NCBI RefSeq assembly: GCF_016907275.1
Contig: NZ_JAFBBP010000001.1
Coordinates: forward strand, 4,702,001 to 4,766,000
Reading direction: 5' to 3'
Length of the DNA stretch: 64,000 bases
Origin: Micromonospora luteifusca
Lineage (GTDB): Bacteria > Actinomycetota > Actinomycetes > Mycobacteriales > Micromonosporaceae
A program made the translations under genes and the position numbers. This document shows, one piece after another, positions 28,939 to 37,818 of this stretch. Positions within the stretch are counted from its first letter, which is position 1. Each line of letters opens with the position of its first letter. The notes below the pieces were generated by a model. The model was not told the DNA's origin, did no database searches, and worked only from the letters and a program-made list of their open reading frames with translations.

Positions 28939-31773
28939 GTGCTGGTACTGCTCGTCCTCCATCTCGTGGCGGCCCTTGCTGCGCCTCTGCTCGTCCGATG
29001 GTGGGGTCCACGCGCGTGCTACCCGTTGGCGCTGGCGCCGGCCGCCGCGTTCTGCTGGGCGGTGGCCCACACGCCGGCCGTCGATGACGGCGGGGCGGTG
29101 GTCGAGACGTACCCGTGGATCCAGCAGTTGGGCCTTGACATCGCATTACGGCTCACCACCCTGTCCTGGCTGATGACCCTGCTGATCGGCGGAATCGGCG
29201 CGCTGGTGCTGGTCTACAGCGCCCGCTACTTCAGCGCGGGTTCGAGCGGGCTGGCGCAGTTCGCCGCGGTCCTGGTCGCCTTCGCCGGCGCGATGCTCGT
29301 CCTGGTCTTCGCGGACGATCTGCTGCTGCTCTACGTCGGCTGGGAGTTGACCACGATCTTCTCGTACCTGCTGATCGGGCACAGCACCGAGCGGCGTTCC
29401 AGTCGGTGGGCGGCGGCGCAGGCGTTGACCGTCACCACGCTGGGCGGGCTCGCCATGCTGGTCGGGTTCATCCTGCTGGGCGAGCACGCGGGCACCTACC
29501 GCTGGTCGGAGATCGCCGCCCAACCGCTGTCCGGCGGCGGATACCTGATGGTCGCCGTGCTGCTGATCCTGGCCGGCGCGCTGTCCAAGTCGGCGGTGCT
29601 GCCGTTCAGCGCCTGGCTGCCGGTCGCGATGGCGGCACCCACGCCGGTCAGCGCATACCTGCACGCCGCCGCGATGGTCAAGGCCGGCGTCTATCTGGTC
29701 GGGTTGCTCGCGCCGGTGCTCGCCATGGTCGGCCCGTGGCGGCCGGTGGTGCAGATCGCCGGCGTGGCCACCATGCTGCTCGGGGGCTGGGCCGCGCTGC
29801 GGCAGACCGACCTGAAGCTGCTGCTGGCGTACGGGACGGTCAGTCAGCTCGGCCTGCTGGTCGCGGTGACCGGGTCGGGCACCCCGGACGCCGCCCTGGC
29901 CGGCACCGCGATGCTGCTGGCGCACGCCCTCTTCAAGGCGGCGCTGTTCCTGGTCGTCGGCATCATCGATCACGGCGCCGGCACCCGTGACCTGCGTGAG
30001 CTATCCGGGCTGCGGCACTGGTCCCGGCCCCTGTTCGTGGTCGCGGTGCTCGCCGCGGCGTCGATGGCCGGGGTGCCACCGTTGGTCGGCTTCGTCGCGA
30101 AGGAGGCGGTGTTCGGGGCGTTCATTGACCAACCGGTGCTCCTGACCGGGCTGGTCGCCGGGACGGTGCTCACCGTCGCGTACAGCGCCCGCTTCCTCTG
30201 GGGCGCGTTCGCCCACCGGCCGGGTGTGGCACCGCCCCAGCCGGGCCCGATCGCCGCGTCGCTGCTGGTCCCGCCGGCAGTGCTCGCCGGAATCGGTCTG
30301 CTCGTCGGCCCGGCCGCGAGTGTGCTGGACGGCCTGCTGCGCCCGTACGCCGATCTGCTCGGCGGGGTCGACGCGCATCTGGCGCTCTGGTCCGGACCGA
30401 CCCCGGCGCTCGGCCTGTCCGTGCTGGCGCTCGCCGGAGGCGGCCTGCTCTTCGCCGTGCGCGGGCCGCTCGCCCCGGTGCTGGCCCGGCTCCGTGCGCC
30501 GGTGGGCGGCAACCAGGGGTACGAGTGGATCGTGGGCCGGTTCGACCGGCTGGCCATCGAGGTCACCGGTGCGACCCAGCGCGGCTCCCTGCCGCAGTAT
30601 CTCGGCGTCATCCTGGTGACCCTGGTGCTGGTGCCCGGCGGGGCGATGCTCTCCGCCAGCCCCTGGCGGGCTCGGATCCCGCTCTGGGACAGCCTGCTGC
30701 AACCGGTGGTCGTGCTGGTCATCGCGGTGGCCGCGGTGCTGGCGGTCGGTGCCCGCCGTCGCCTGACCGCGATGCTGCTGGTGGGGATGACCGGCTACGG
30801 CACCGCGATGCTGTTCGTCCTGTATGGAGCGCCGGACCTGGCGCTCACCCAGTTCCTGGTGGAGACCGCGACGATCGCGGTCTTCGTGCTGGTGCTGCGT
30901 CGCCTGCCGGAGCGGTTCTCGGCCCGCCCGCTGCGCCGCAGCCGGTGGACCCGCCGGGCACTCGGGGTGGCGGTGGGTCTGGTGGCCGCCGGGCTGGCCC
31001 TCACGGCCGCCGGCGCCCGTCGGGCACCGGACATCTCCGCCGCCTTCCCGGATCTGGCGGTGGCGCAGGGGTACGGGCGCAACGTGGTCAACGTGACCCT
31101 GGTCGACATTCGGGCCTGGGACACCATGGGCGAACTGGCGGTGCTGGTGGTGGCCGCGACCGGGGTGGCCAGCCTGATCTTCGAGCGGTCCCGCACCGGG
31201 CCGCGACCGCGCCGGCCGGAGTCGGACGCGCAGGCGAACCGACCCGGCCGGCCGGTGTGGCTGCGCGGCGGACCCACCCTCTACGAGGAGCGGCGCTCGA
31301 TCGTGTTGGAGGTGGTCATCCGGCTGATCTTCCACACCGTGGTGCTGTTCTCCCTGTTCCTGCTCTTCTCCGGCCACAACGCGCCGGGTGGCGGTTTCGC
31401 CGGCGGTCTGGTCGCGGGTCTCGCCCTGGTGGTCCGCTACCTGGCCGGCGGCCGCTACGAGTTGACCGAGGCGGCTCCGATCGGCGCCGGTGCGATCCTC
31501 GGTGCCGGGCTGGCCGTGTCGGTGGGCAGCGGCCTGGTGGCGCTGCTGGTCGGTGGATCGGTGTTGGAGAGCGCCAAGGTCGACCGGTCCCTGCCGCTGA
31601 TCGGCGACGCCCACCTGGTCACGTCGCTCTTCTTCGACATCGGCGTGTACCTGGTCGTGATCGGGCTGGTGCTGGACATCCTGCGCAGCCTCGGGGCCGA
31701 GGTGGACCGGCACATCGAGGCAACCGGGGTGGCCACGGGCGGCCTGACCGTGGACAAGGGCGAGCGGGCATGA
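28939..31773 (+). CDS. mrpA: Na+/H+ antiporter subunit MrpA with MrpB-like C-terminus
   Basis: A 944-aa polytopic membrane protein and the largest subunit of the Mrp cation/proton antiporter, related to NuoL of complex I. Proton-channel helices are visible (YVGWELTTIFSYLLIG, LSKSAVLPFSAWLPVAMAAP, SAYLHAAAMVKAGVYLV). Beyond residue about 780 is a segment with EERRSIVLEVVIRLIFHTVV and HNAPGGGFAGGLVAGLAL, the MrpB-type domain, so a separate mrpB is not needed. It starts at GTG 28939. It heads a six-gene operon that supports sodium extrusion and pH homeostasis. Its stop codon lies inside a dispersed repeat shared with the gene ending at 36578. Confidence 0.93.
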   Translation: MLVLLVLHLVAALAAPLLVRWWGPRACYPLALAPAAAFCWAVAHTPAVDDGGAVVETYPWIQQLGLDIALRLTTLSWLMTLLIGGIGALVLVYSARYFSAGSSGLAQFAAVLVAFAGAMLVLVFADDLLLLYVGWELTTIFSYLLIGHSTERRSSRWAAAQALTVTTLGGLAMLVGFILLGEHAGTYRWSEIAAQPLSGGGYLMVAVLLILAGALSKSAVLPFSAWLPVAMAAPTPVSAYLHAAAMVKAGVYLVGLLAPVLAMVGPWRPVVQIAGVATMLLGGWAALRQTDLKLLLAYGTVSQLGLLVAVTGSGTPDAALAGTAMLLAHALFKAALFLVVGIIDHGAGTRDLRELSGLRHWSRPLFVVAVLAAASMAGVPPLVGFVAKEAVFGAFIDQPVLLTGLVAGTVLTVAYSARFLWGAFAHRPGVAPPQPGPIAASLLVPPAVLAGIGLLVGPAASVLDGLLRPYADLLGGVDAHLALWSGPTPALGLSVLALAGGGLLFAVRGPLAPVLARLRAPVGGNQGYEWIVGRFDRLAIEVTGATQRGSLPQYLGVILVTLVLVPGGAMLSASPWRARIPLWDSLLQPVVVLVIAVAAVLAVGARRRLTAMLLVGMTGYGTAMLFVLYGAPDLALTQFLVETATIAVFVLVLRRLPERFSARPLRRSRWTRRALGVAVGLVAAGLALTAAGARRAPDISAAFPDLAVAQGYGRNVVNVTLVDIRAWDTMGELAVLVVAATGVASLIFERSRTGPRPRRPESDAQANRPGRPVWLRGGPTLYEERRSIVLEVVIRLIFHTVVLFSLFLLFSGHNAPGGGFAGGLVAGLALVVRYLAGGRYELTEAAPIGAGAILGAGLAVSVGSGLVALLVGGSVLESAKVDRSLPLIGDAHLVTSLFFDIGVYLVVIGLVLDILRSLGAEVDRHIEATGVATGGLTVDKGERA

Positions 31774-31817
31774 GCGCGAGGAGTGAGCCGGGTTTGCGAG
31801 CCCCGCAGTCGCGAAGA
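31769..31817 (+). repeat. Dispersed stop-codon-overlapping repeat, copy 1
   Basis: The sequence starting GCATGAGCGCGAGGAG and ending CCCCGCAGTCGCGAA is shared with 36573-36615. The TGA in its first bases is the mrpA stop. This copy has a few extra bases in the centre (GTGAGCCGGGTTTGCGAG against GCGAGCTTGCGAG). Confidence 0.8.
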
Positions 31818-31828
31818 GAGGTGGCGCC

Positions 31829-32308
31829 ATGAGTGGGAACGGCGCTGGGCCGACGTTGGTGCTGGTGCTGGCCGTCGCGGTGCTGGTCGGTTGTGGAGTG
31901 ATCCTGCTGTTGGAGCGCAGCCTGACCCGGATCCTGCTCGGGGTGATCATGCTCGGTAACGGGGTCAACGTGTTGATCCTGCTGGGCGGGCGGCCCGGTG
32001 AGGCGCCGGTCGTCGGCACCGGCCCGATCGAGCGGATGAGTGATCCGCTGCCGCAGGCGATGGTGCTGACCGCCATCGTGATCACCTTCGGGTTGGCCGC
32101 GTTCCTGCTCGCGGTGGCGTACCGGAGTTGGTATCTGACCGGCGACGACGAGGTGCCCGACGACCTGGAGGACCGGCACATCATCCGGCGAGCCGTGCGT
32201 GACGAGGTGAGCACCGTCGACCAGGGCGGGGAGGGCCCGAACGGCGATCCGGAGCAGGTCGATCCGGAGCCCGCCCGCCGCCGGCTGCGGCGTGGGGACG
32301 AGGCGTGA
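31829..32308 (+). CDS. mrpC: Na+/H+ antiporter subunit MrpC
   Basis: A 159-aa NuoK-like subunit with three membrane helices (LVLVLAVAVLVGCGVILLL, ILLGVIMLGNGVNVLILL, AMVLTAIVITFGLAAFLLAVAY). The conserved DPLPQAMVLTAIVI motif is present. A charged cytosolic tail of about 45 residues extends beyond the usual family end. Its ATG follows gagaggtggcgcc. Its stop overlaps the mrpD start by one base. Confidence 0.92.
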   Translation: MSGNGAGPTLVLVLAVAVLVGCGVILLLERSLTRILLGVIMLGNGVNVLILLGGRPGEAPVVGTGPIERMSDPLPQAMVLTAIVITFGLAAFLLAVAYRSWYLTGDDEVPDDLEDRHIIRRAVRDEVSTVDQGGEGPNGDPEQVDPEPARRRLRRGDEA

Positions 32309-33813
32309 TGAGCACGCTGGTGCCGCTGCCGGTGGTGGTGCCGCTGCTCGGCGCGGCGTTGACCCTGCTGCTGGCCCGGCAGCCCCGGCTTCAGCGGACC
32401 ATCAGCGTGCTCTGCCTGAGCGGCACTCTCACGGTGGCGGTGCTGCTGCTGGTGCAGGCGTACCGGTACGGGCCGGTGGTCGTGGCGGTCGGGGCGTGGC
32501 CGGCGCCGATCGGCATCGTGCTGGTCGCCGATCAACTCGCCGCGCTGATGGTGGTGGTCTCGTCGGCGGTCACCCTCTGCGTGCTGCTGTACTCGATCGG
32601 GCAGGGTCGCAGTGAGACGAGCGAGACCACGCCGGTGGTCATCTTCCACCCGACGTACCTGGTGCTCACCGCGGGCGTCACCAACGCGTTCCTCGCCGGT
32701 GACCTGTTCAATCTCTTCGTCGGCTTCGAGATCCTGTTGGCCGCCAGCTTCGTGCTGATCACCCTGGGCGGCACGGAGACCCGGATCCGGACCGGATCGA
32801 CGTACGTGGTGGTCAGCATCCTCTCCTCGATGGTCTTCCTGACGGCGGTGGGCCTGGTGTACGCGGCCACGGGCACGCTCAACCTGGCCCAGCTCGCCCA
32901 GCGCCTCGACGACCTGCCCGACGGCGTCCGACTGGCCCTGGAGCTGACGTTGCTCCTGGCCTTTGCGATCAAGGCGGCGGTCTTCCCGCTGTCGGCGTGG
33001 CTACCGGACAGCTATCCCACCGCGCCCGCCCCGGTCACCGCCGTCTTCGCGGGTCTGCTCACCAAGGTCGGCGTCTACGCGATCATCCGTACCGAGACGT
33101 TGCTGTTTCCCGGTGGGCAGGCCGACGTGCTGCTCATGGTCGTCGCCGGGCTGACCATGGTGATCGGCATCCTCGGCGCGGTGGCCCAGTCCGATCTGAA
33201 GCGGCTCTTCTCGTTCACCCTGGTCAGTCACATCGGCTACATGATCTTCGGCGTGGCGTTGAGCACCGCCGCCGGGCTCTCCGGCGCGATCTTCTACGTG
33301 GTGCACCACATCACCATCCAGACCACGCTGTTCCTCGTCGCCGGGCTGGTCGAGGTGCGCGCCGGCAGCACCGACCTGCGCCGCATCGGCGGGTTGGCCC
33401 GGGTGGCGCCGCTCCTCGGTGTCCTGTTCTTCGTCCCGGCCATGAACCTCGCCGGGGTGCCGCCGTTCTCCGGTTTCCTCGGCAAGCTCGGTCTGCTCCA
33501 GGCCGGGGTGGCGGCCGGCGGGACGCTGCCCTGGGTGCTGGTCGCGGCTGGCACGCTGACCAGCCTGCTCACCCTCTACGTGGCGTCGCGGGTGTGGAAC
33601 ATCGCCTTCTGGCGCGCATCCCGGCTGGCCACCAGTGAGCCGTCCGTCCCGCTGCCGAAGCTGATGGTCGGTGCGACGGTGGCCCTGGTCGCCTTCGGGT
33701 TGGCGCTGACCGTGCTGGCTGGTCCGCTCTTCGATGTCACCGCCGATGCGGCCGCCGACCTGCGACTGCGTACCCCGTACGTCCGTGCCGTGCTGCCGTC
33801 GGGCGTGCCGTGA
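32308..33813 (+). CDS. mrpD: Na+/H+ antiporter subunit MrpD
   Basis: A 501-aa NuoM/N-like proton-channel subunit. The family motifs FNLFVGFEILLAASFVLI, IKAAVFPLSAWLPDSYPTAPAPVTAVFAGLLTKVG and a late LAGVPPFSGFLGKLGLL are present. ATG 32308 overlaps the mrpC stop (TGATG); an in-frame GTG lies one codon earlier. The stop overlaps the mrpE GTG. Confidence 0.94.
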   Translation: MSTLVPLPVVVPLLGAALTLLLARQPRLQRTISVLCLSGTLTVAVLLLVQAYRYGPVVVAVGAWPAPIGIVLVADQLAALMVVVSSAVTLCVLLYSIGQGRSETSETTPVVIFHPTYLVLTAGVTNAFLAGDLFNLFVGFEILLAASFVLITLGGTETRIRTGSTYVVVSILSSMVFLTAVGLVYAATGTLNLAQLAQRLDDLPDGVRLALELTLLLAFAIKAAVFPLSAWLPDSYPTAPAPVTAVFAGLLTKVGVYAIIRTETLLFPGGQADVLLMVVAGLTMVIGILGAVAQSDLKRLFSFTLVSHIGYMIFGVALSTAAGLSGAIFYVVHHITIQTTLFLVAGLVEVRAGSTDLRRIGGLARVAPLLGVLFFVPAMNLAGVPPFSGFLGKLGLLQAGVAAGGTLPWVLVAAGTLTSLLTLYVASRVWNIAFWRASRLATSEPSVPLPKLMVGATVALVAFGLALTVLAGPLFDVTADAAADLRLRTPYVRAVLPSGVP

Positions 33814-34421
33814 CCGGCCCGCCCGAGACGGCCCGGGATGCGCTCGGACCGGCGGGGTCGGGTCGCCGCCGGTTCGGGCGCTGGCGGGACCAGACGGTGG
33901 CGCTTGGGTGGCTGGTGGTGGTCTGGAATCTGCTCTGGGGCGACATCAACTGGGCGAACGTGGTCGGTGGCCTGCTGGTGGGCGGCGCGGTGCTGCTCTT
34001 CTTCCCGCTGCCGGCGGTCAGCTTCGGTGGGCGGCTGCGGGTCCGGGGGATGTTGGTGTTCGCGGCGCGGTTCGCTGTGGAGCTGGTCAGCGCGAGCCTG
34101 CACGTCGCCCGGATCGCCGTGCAGCCCGGCTACCGGCCGCGAGGGGCGATCATCGCGGTCCAGTTGCGGGTGCCCACCGACCTGAACCTGGCGCTCACCG
34201 CCGAGGCGGTCTCCTTGGTGCCGGGCACGCTGATCCTCGAGGTGGACCGGGACTCCGGAACGCTCTACCTGCACGTGCTGGACACCCACGGGCCGGCCGA
34301 CCTGGACGTGGCCCGGGAACGCACCCGCACCGTCGAGCGGCGAATCGTCCGTGCGGTGGGCTCCGCCGCCGAACTGCGCCGCGTCGAGACCGACCAATCC
34401 GAGAGGGGAATCCGCCCGTGA
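33810..34421 (+). CDS. mrpE: Na+/H+ antiporter subunit MrpE
   Basis: A 203-aa MrpE subunit with two membrane helices early on (LGWLVVVWNLLWGDI, VVGGLLVGGAVLLFF). The cytosolic domain carries the family motifs LTAEAVSLVPGTLILEVD and LYLHVLD. An N-terminal extension of about 30 residues is Gly/Arg-rich. GTG 33810 overlaps the mrpD stop (GTGA) and its own stop overlaps mrpF the same way, so translation through the operon is coupled. Confidence 0.92.
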   Translation: MTGPPETARDALGPAGSGRRRFGRWRDQTVALGWLVVVWNLLWGDINWANVVGGLLVGGAVLLFFPLPAVSFGGRLRVRGMLVFAARFAVELVSASLHVARIAVQPGYRPRGAIIAVQLRVPTDLNLALTAEAVSLVPGTLILEVDRDSGTLYLHVLDTHGPADLDVARERTRTVERRIVRAVGSAAELRRVETDQSERGIRP

Positions 34422-34681
34422 CCACGCTCCTGGCCGCCGTCCTCACCGTACTGCTGTCGGTGACCGCGCTCCTCGCGCTGGCCCGCCTCTACCGCGGTCC
34501 GTCGCTGCTGGACCGGGTGATCGCCGCGGACATGCTGCTCGCCACCATGATCGGTGCGGTGGGCGCCGAGGCGGCGGTCAACCGCCATGCCACCACACTG
34601 CCCGTGCTGGTGGTGCTCTCCCTGCTCGGCTTCGTGGGGTCGGTGTCGCTGGTCCGCTTCGCGGTGCGGGAACAGCAGTGA
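34418..34681 (+). CDS. mrpF: Na+/H+ antiporter subunit MrpF
   Basis: An 87-aa protein with three helices and the typical RLYRGPSLLDRVIAADMLLATMIG region that holds conserved charged residues for ion handling. The GTG start overlaps the mrpE stop (GTGA), and the stop overlaps the mrpG GTG. The length is normal. Confidence 0.92.
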   Translation: MTTLLAAVLTVLLSVTALLALARLYRGPSLLDRVIAADMLLATMIGAVGAEAAVNRHATTLPVLVVLSLLGFVGSVSLVRFAVREQQ

Positions 34682-35040
34682 TCGCCACGATCGCGGACTG
34701 GCTGGGCGCCGGTTGCCTGGTGGCCGGCGCGCTGCTCGGCCTGGCCGCCGGGGTCGGCGTGCTGCGCTTTCCGGACGCGCTGTCCCGGATGCACGCGGCC
34801 ACCAAGCCGCAGGTGCTCGGGGTGCTCCTGCTGCTGCTGGGCATCGCGTTGCGGCTGCGATCTCCGGCGGATCTGGGCATGATCCTGCTGGTGGCGGTCT
34901 TCCAGTTGGCGACCGCGCCGGTCGCGGCCCAGATGATCGGGCGGGCCGCGTACCGCTCGGGGCGGCTCGACCGGGGCCTGCTCGACGCCGATGAGCTGGC
35001 TGAACGGGGGTCCGGTGGTGGGTCGGCCGGACCGGCGTGA
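34678..35040 (+). CDS. mrpG: Na+/H+ antiporter subunit MrpG
   Basis: A 120-aa subunit with three helices and the MrpG motif GVGVLRFPDALSRMHAATKPQVLGV. The last 30 residues are a hydrophilic tail. GTG 34678 overlaps the mrpF stop. It closes the mrp operon; no obvious terminator hairpin follows before the next promoter. Confidence 0.92.
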   Translation: MIATIADWLGAGCLVAGALLGLAAGVGVLRFPDALSRMHAATKPQVLGVLLLLLGIALRLRSPADLGMILLVAVFQLATAPVAAQMIGRAAYRSGRLDRGLLDADELAERGSGGGSAGPA

Positions 35041-35115
35041 CGACCTGGCGGCGGCGGGCGAACCGGACGATCCGCTCCTTCGGCCCACCCCCAGCGGAGT
35101 CCCAGCCCGCGCCGA

Positions 35116-35121
35116 TAAAAT
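35116..35121 (+). promoter_or_regulatory. -10 element TAAAAT for the leader ORF and CNNM gene
   Basis: TAAAAT is followed by exactly six bases and then ATG 35128. This is the spacing expected if transcription starts on the A of the ATG, producing a leaderless message. It is the best -10 match in the region. Confidence 0.55.
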
Positions 35122-35127
35122 AGCGGC

Positions 35128-35229
35128 ATGATCGACTCTTCTGCCCAGGAGGGCAGCAGTAGCCAGCCGGGTCGTGCCCGGCATATCCCCGTACCGACGA
35201 CCCCGGGAGCCCTGAGCAACCCGTGTTGA
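35128..35229 (+). CDS. Putative leaderless leader ORF, 33 aa, overlapping the CNNM gene
   Basis: The open frame reads MIDSSAQEGSSSQPGRARHI, continues with a Pro/Thr-rich half and ends in LSNPC before a TGA at 35227-35229. It is in a different frame from the downstream CNNM/CBS gene, whose GTG at 35223 lies inside its last codons. ATG 35128 stands six bases after TAAAAT, so it could be translated from the very 5' end. The same DNA contains two perfect hairpins (CTGCCC-agga-GGGCAG and GCCGGG-tcgtg-CCCGGC). Translation of this ORF would melt them and feed ribosomes into the next gene. Too short for standard gene callers; expression is unproven. Confidence 0.5.
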   Translation: MIDSSAQEGSSSQPGRARHIPVPTTPGALSNPC

Positions 35230-36578
35230 TCGTCGTTGGTCTTCTTCTGATCATCGTGCTCACTGCCGCCACCGGTTATTTCGTGGCGCAGGAGTTCGGC
35301 TATGTCGCCGTGGACCGGGGCAAGCTACGCCAGCTTGCCGACGACGGCGATCAGGCCGCCGCCCGGGCACTGACCGTCACCAGCCGGCTCTCCTTCATGC
35401 TCTCCGGCGCCCAACTCGGCATCACCGTCACCGCCCTGCTCGTCGGTTACGTCGCCGAGCCGTACCTCGGCGGCGGCCTCGCCGACCTGTTCGGCGTGGC
35501 CGGCTTCAGCGAGGCCGTCAGCCTGCCGCTGTCGGTGGCGTTGGCCCTGGTCATCGCCACCGTCGTACAGATGGTCCTCGGTGAGCTGGCCCCGAAGAAC
35601 CTGGCCATCGCGCGGGCCGAGCAACTGGCCCGGGCGCTGAGCCGATCCACCCTGATCTACCTGGCCGTCGCCGGGCCACTGATCCGGCTCTTCGACCGGG
35701 CATCGGTGCGTCTGCTGCGCCGGATCGGCATCGAGCCGATCGAGGAACTGCCCAGCGGCGCCACCCCGGCGGACCTGGAACAGATCATCGCCGAGTCCCG
35801 CGAGGAGGGCAGCCTCGACGCCGAGATGTCCACGCTGCTCGACCGAGGTCTGGACTTCCGGGAGCTGACCGCCGGCGAGGCTATGGTGCCCCGGGTCGAC
35901 GTGCACACCGTACGGGCGCACGAGCCGGTCAGCCGGGTGGTCGAGCTGCTGGACACCGGCCACTCCCGCTTCCCGGTGCGCGGGGCGGAGGGCGTCGACG
36001 ACCTGCTCGGCGTCATCGGCATCGCCGACGTGCTCGGCGTACCCCCGGGGGAGCGGGCGACCACGCCGGTGAGCGCGGTGGCCGGGCCGCCGCTGCTCGT
36101 ACCGGAGACGTTGCCCCTACCCACGGTGCTCGACCGCCTGCGGTCCGGGCACCGGCAGATGGCCTGCGTGGTCGACGAGTACGGCGGTTTCGCCGGCGTG
36201 ATCACGCTGGAGGACATCGCCGAGGAGCTGGTGGGCCCGATCCGGGACGAGGACGACCCGCCCGATCGGGCGCCGGCCCAGCAGGACGACGGCTCCTGGG
36301 TGGTGCCGGCCCGCTGGCGGATCGACGAGGTCGCCGACAGCACCGGCATCGCGTTGCCCGAGGCACCGGAGTACGACACCCTGTCCGGGTTGGTGATGCG
36401 GGAGCTGGGCCGGGTGCCGGAGGTCGGTGACCGGCTGGAGATCAGCCTGCTGCCCGAGGGCGCGGACGGTGAGGACAACGAGGCCGAACCGAGGGCGTTG
36501 GTCGAGGTGCTGGCCGTGGACCGGCACGTGGCCGACTCGGTACGGCTGCAGTTGACCAAACCGGGGGTGACCGCATGA
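35223..36578 (+). CDS. CNNM/CBS-domain ion-transport-type membrane protein
   Basis: A 451-aa protein of the hemolysin C/CorC/MpfA family, linked to Mg2+ or Co2+ efflux and tolerance. The CNNM membrane domain covers about residues 1-200 (GYFVAQEFGYVAVDR, SGAQLGITVTALLVGYVAEP, VLGELAPKNLAIARAE). Two CBS domains follow (VPRVDVHTVRAHEP; MACVVDEYGGFAGVITLEDIAEELVG), then a C-terminal CorC_HlyC domain ending near RLQLTKPG. It starts at GTG 35223 within the end of a short leader ORF. A second family member follows in tandem, separated only by a dispersed repeat. Confidence 0.9.
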   Translation: MLIVVGLLLIIVLTAATGYFVAQEFGYVAVDRGKLRQLADDGDQAAARALTVTSRLSFMLSGAQLGITVTALLVGYVAEPYLGGGLADLFGVAGFSEAVSLPLSVALALVIATVVQMVLGELAPKNLAIARAEQLARALSRSTLIYLAVAGPLIRLFDRASVRLLRRIGIEPIEELPSGATPADLEQIIAESREEGSLDAEMSTLLDRGLDFRELTAGEAMVPRVDVHTVRAHEPVSRVVELLDTGHSRFPVRGAEGVDDLLGVIGIADVLGVPPGERATTPVSAVAGPPLLVPETLPLPTVLDRLRSGHRQMACVVDEYGGFAGVITLEDIAEELVGPIRDEDDPPDRAPAQQDDGSWVVPARWRIDEVADSTGIALPEAPEYDTLSGLVMRELGRVPEVGDRLEISLLPEGADGEDNEAEPRALVEVLAVDRHVADSVRLQLTKPGVTA

Positions 36579-36615
36579 GCGCGAGGAGCGAGCTTGCGAG
36601 CCCCGCAGTCGCGAA
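36573..36615 (+). repeat. Dispersed stop-codon-overlapping repeat, copy 2
   Basis: Nearly the same sequence as 31769-31817: GCATGAGCGCGAGGAGCGAG at the left and CCCCGCAGTCGCGAA at the right. The TGA of the upstream CNNM gene is bases 36576-36578, inside the repeat, just as at the other copy. Confidence 0.8.
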
Positions 36616-36630
36616 TGAAGGAAAGCACCG

Positions 36631-37695
36631 ATGAGCCCCGGGATCGCACTGTTCATTTCGGTGATCCTGCTGGCGCTGAACGGGTTCTTCGTGGCCGCCG
36701 AGTTCGCTCTGGTGGCCAGCAAGCGGTACCGCCTTGAGCAGGCGGCGGCCGGAGGGGGTCGGGCGGCACGCGCCGCGCTGGACGGCGTCCGCGAGCTGTC
36801 GCTGATGTTGGCCGGCGCGCAGCTCGGCATCACGCTCTGCACCCTGGGTCTCGGTGCGCTGGCCGAGCCGGCGATCGAGCACCTGCTCAGCCCGCTGCTG
36901 CACGCGGTGGGTCTGCCGGACGCGGCCAGTCACCTGGTCGCCCTGGTCTTCGCCCTCGGGGTGGTCACGTTCCTGCACCTGGTGGTGGGGGAGATGGCGC
37001 CGAAGTCGTGGGCGATCACCGACGCGGAGCGTTCGGCGACGTTGCTCGCGCTGCCGTTCCGCGCTTTCGCCCGGGTGTCCCGACCGGTGCTCTCCGCGCT
37101 CAACGCCCTGGCCAACGCGATCCTGCGGCTGTGCGGGGTGAACCAGCAGGATCAGCTCGCCCAGGTGCACGGCCCGGACGAGCTGCGGATCCTGCTGGAG
37201 CAGTCCCGTGAGCACGGGCTGCTCGGCGCCGAGCAGCACCAGTTACTGACCAGCATGCTGGAGTTGCAGGGCACGTCCGTGGCGCAGGTGATGGAACCGT
37301 TCGCCACGATGGTCACCGTCCGTCGGGACGACCCGGCCGAGCGGATCGAGGAAATCAGCCGGGACAGCGGTCGGTCCCGGCTGGCGGTGCTGGACGAGGC
37401 GGGCGACGTCTGCGGCCTCGTGCACGTCCGGGAGGCGGTGCGGGTGGTCACCACCGGCCGCGTCGCCACCGCCGGGGCGCTGATGACGCCCGCGTTCACG
37501 CTGCCCGCGACGTCCTCGGTCACCGAGGCGGTGGCAGCGATGCGGGCCCGGCAGTCGCAGCTCGCGCTGGTGCGCAACGGCGGTGGCCCAGCTCGGCCGA
37601 TCGGCTTCGTGGCCCTGGAAGACCTCCTGGAGGAGGTCATCGGCGAGTTCGACGACGAGACCGACACGGTGCCGCGCGGGCGGCGACTGCGCTGA
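36631..37695 (+). CDS. CNNM/CBS-domain membrane protein, second copy
   Basis: A 354-aa paralogue of the gene before it. The CNNM domain has LNGFFVAAEFALVASKRYRLEQ, LAGAQLGITLCTLGLGALAEP and VVGEMAPKSWAITDAE. Two CBS units follow (VMEPFATMVTVRRDDP; SQLALVRNGGG, then GFVALEDLLEEVIGEFDDE). It lacks the C-terminal CorC_HlyC domain that the first copy has. ATG 36631 follows gaatgaaggaaag. Probably co-transcribed with the first gene; tandem pairs of one long and one short member are common in Actinobacteria. Confidence 0.9.
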   Translation: MSPGIALFISVILLALNGFFVAAEFALVASKRYRLEQAAAGGGRAARAALDGVRELSLMLAGAQLGITLCTLGLGALAEPAIEHLLSPLLHAVGLPDAASHLVALVFALGVVTFLHLVVGEMAPKSWAITDAERSATLLALPFRAFARVSRPVLSALNALANAILRLCGVNQQDQLAQVHGPDELRILLEQSREHGLLGAEQHQLLTSMLELQGTSVAQVMEPFATMVTVRRDDPAERIEEISRDSGRSRLAVLDEAGDVCGLVHVREAVRVVTTGRVATAGALMTPAFTLPATSSVTEAVAAMRARQSQLALVRNGGGPARPIGFVALEDLLEEVIGEFDDETDTVPRGRRLR

Positions 37696-37818
37696 GCTGC
37701 CGACCCCGGCCGCGCCGACGAGGTGCGGCCGGGTGTGTTGCGGGCTTGAGGTCGCCTCGACGGGGTAGGCGCGCCTGGTGCGGGGCCGGCGGGGCCCCGT
37801 CCCGGGAAGGGGTGCGCG

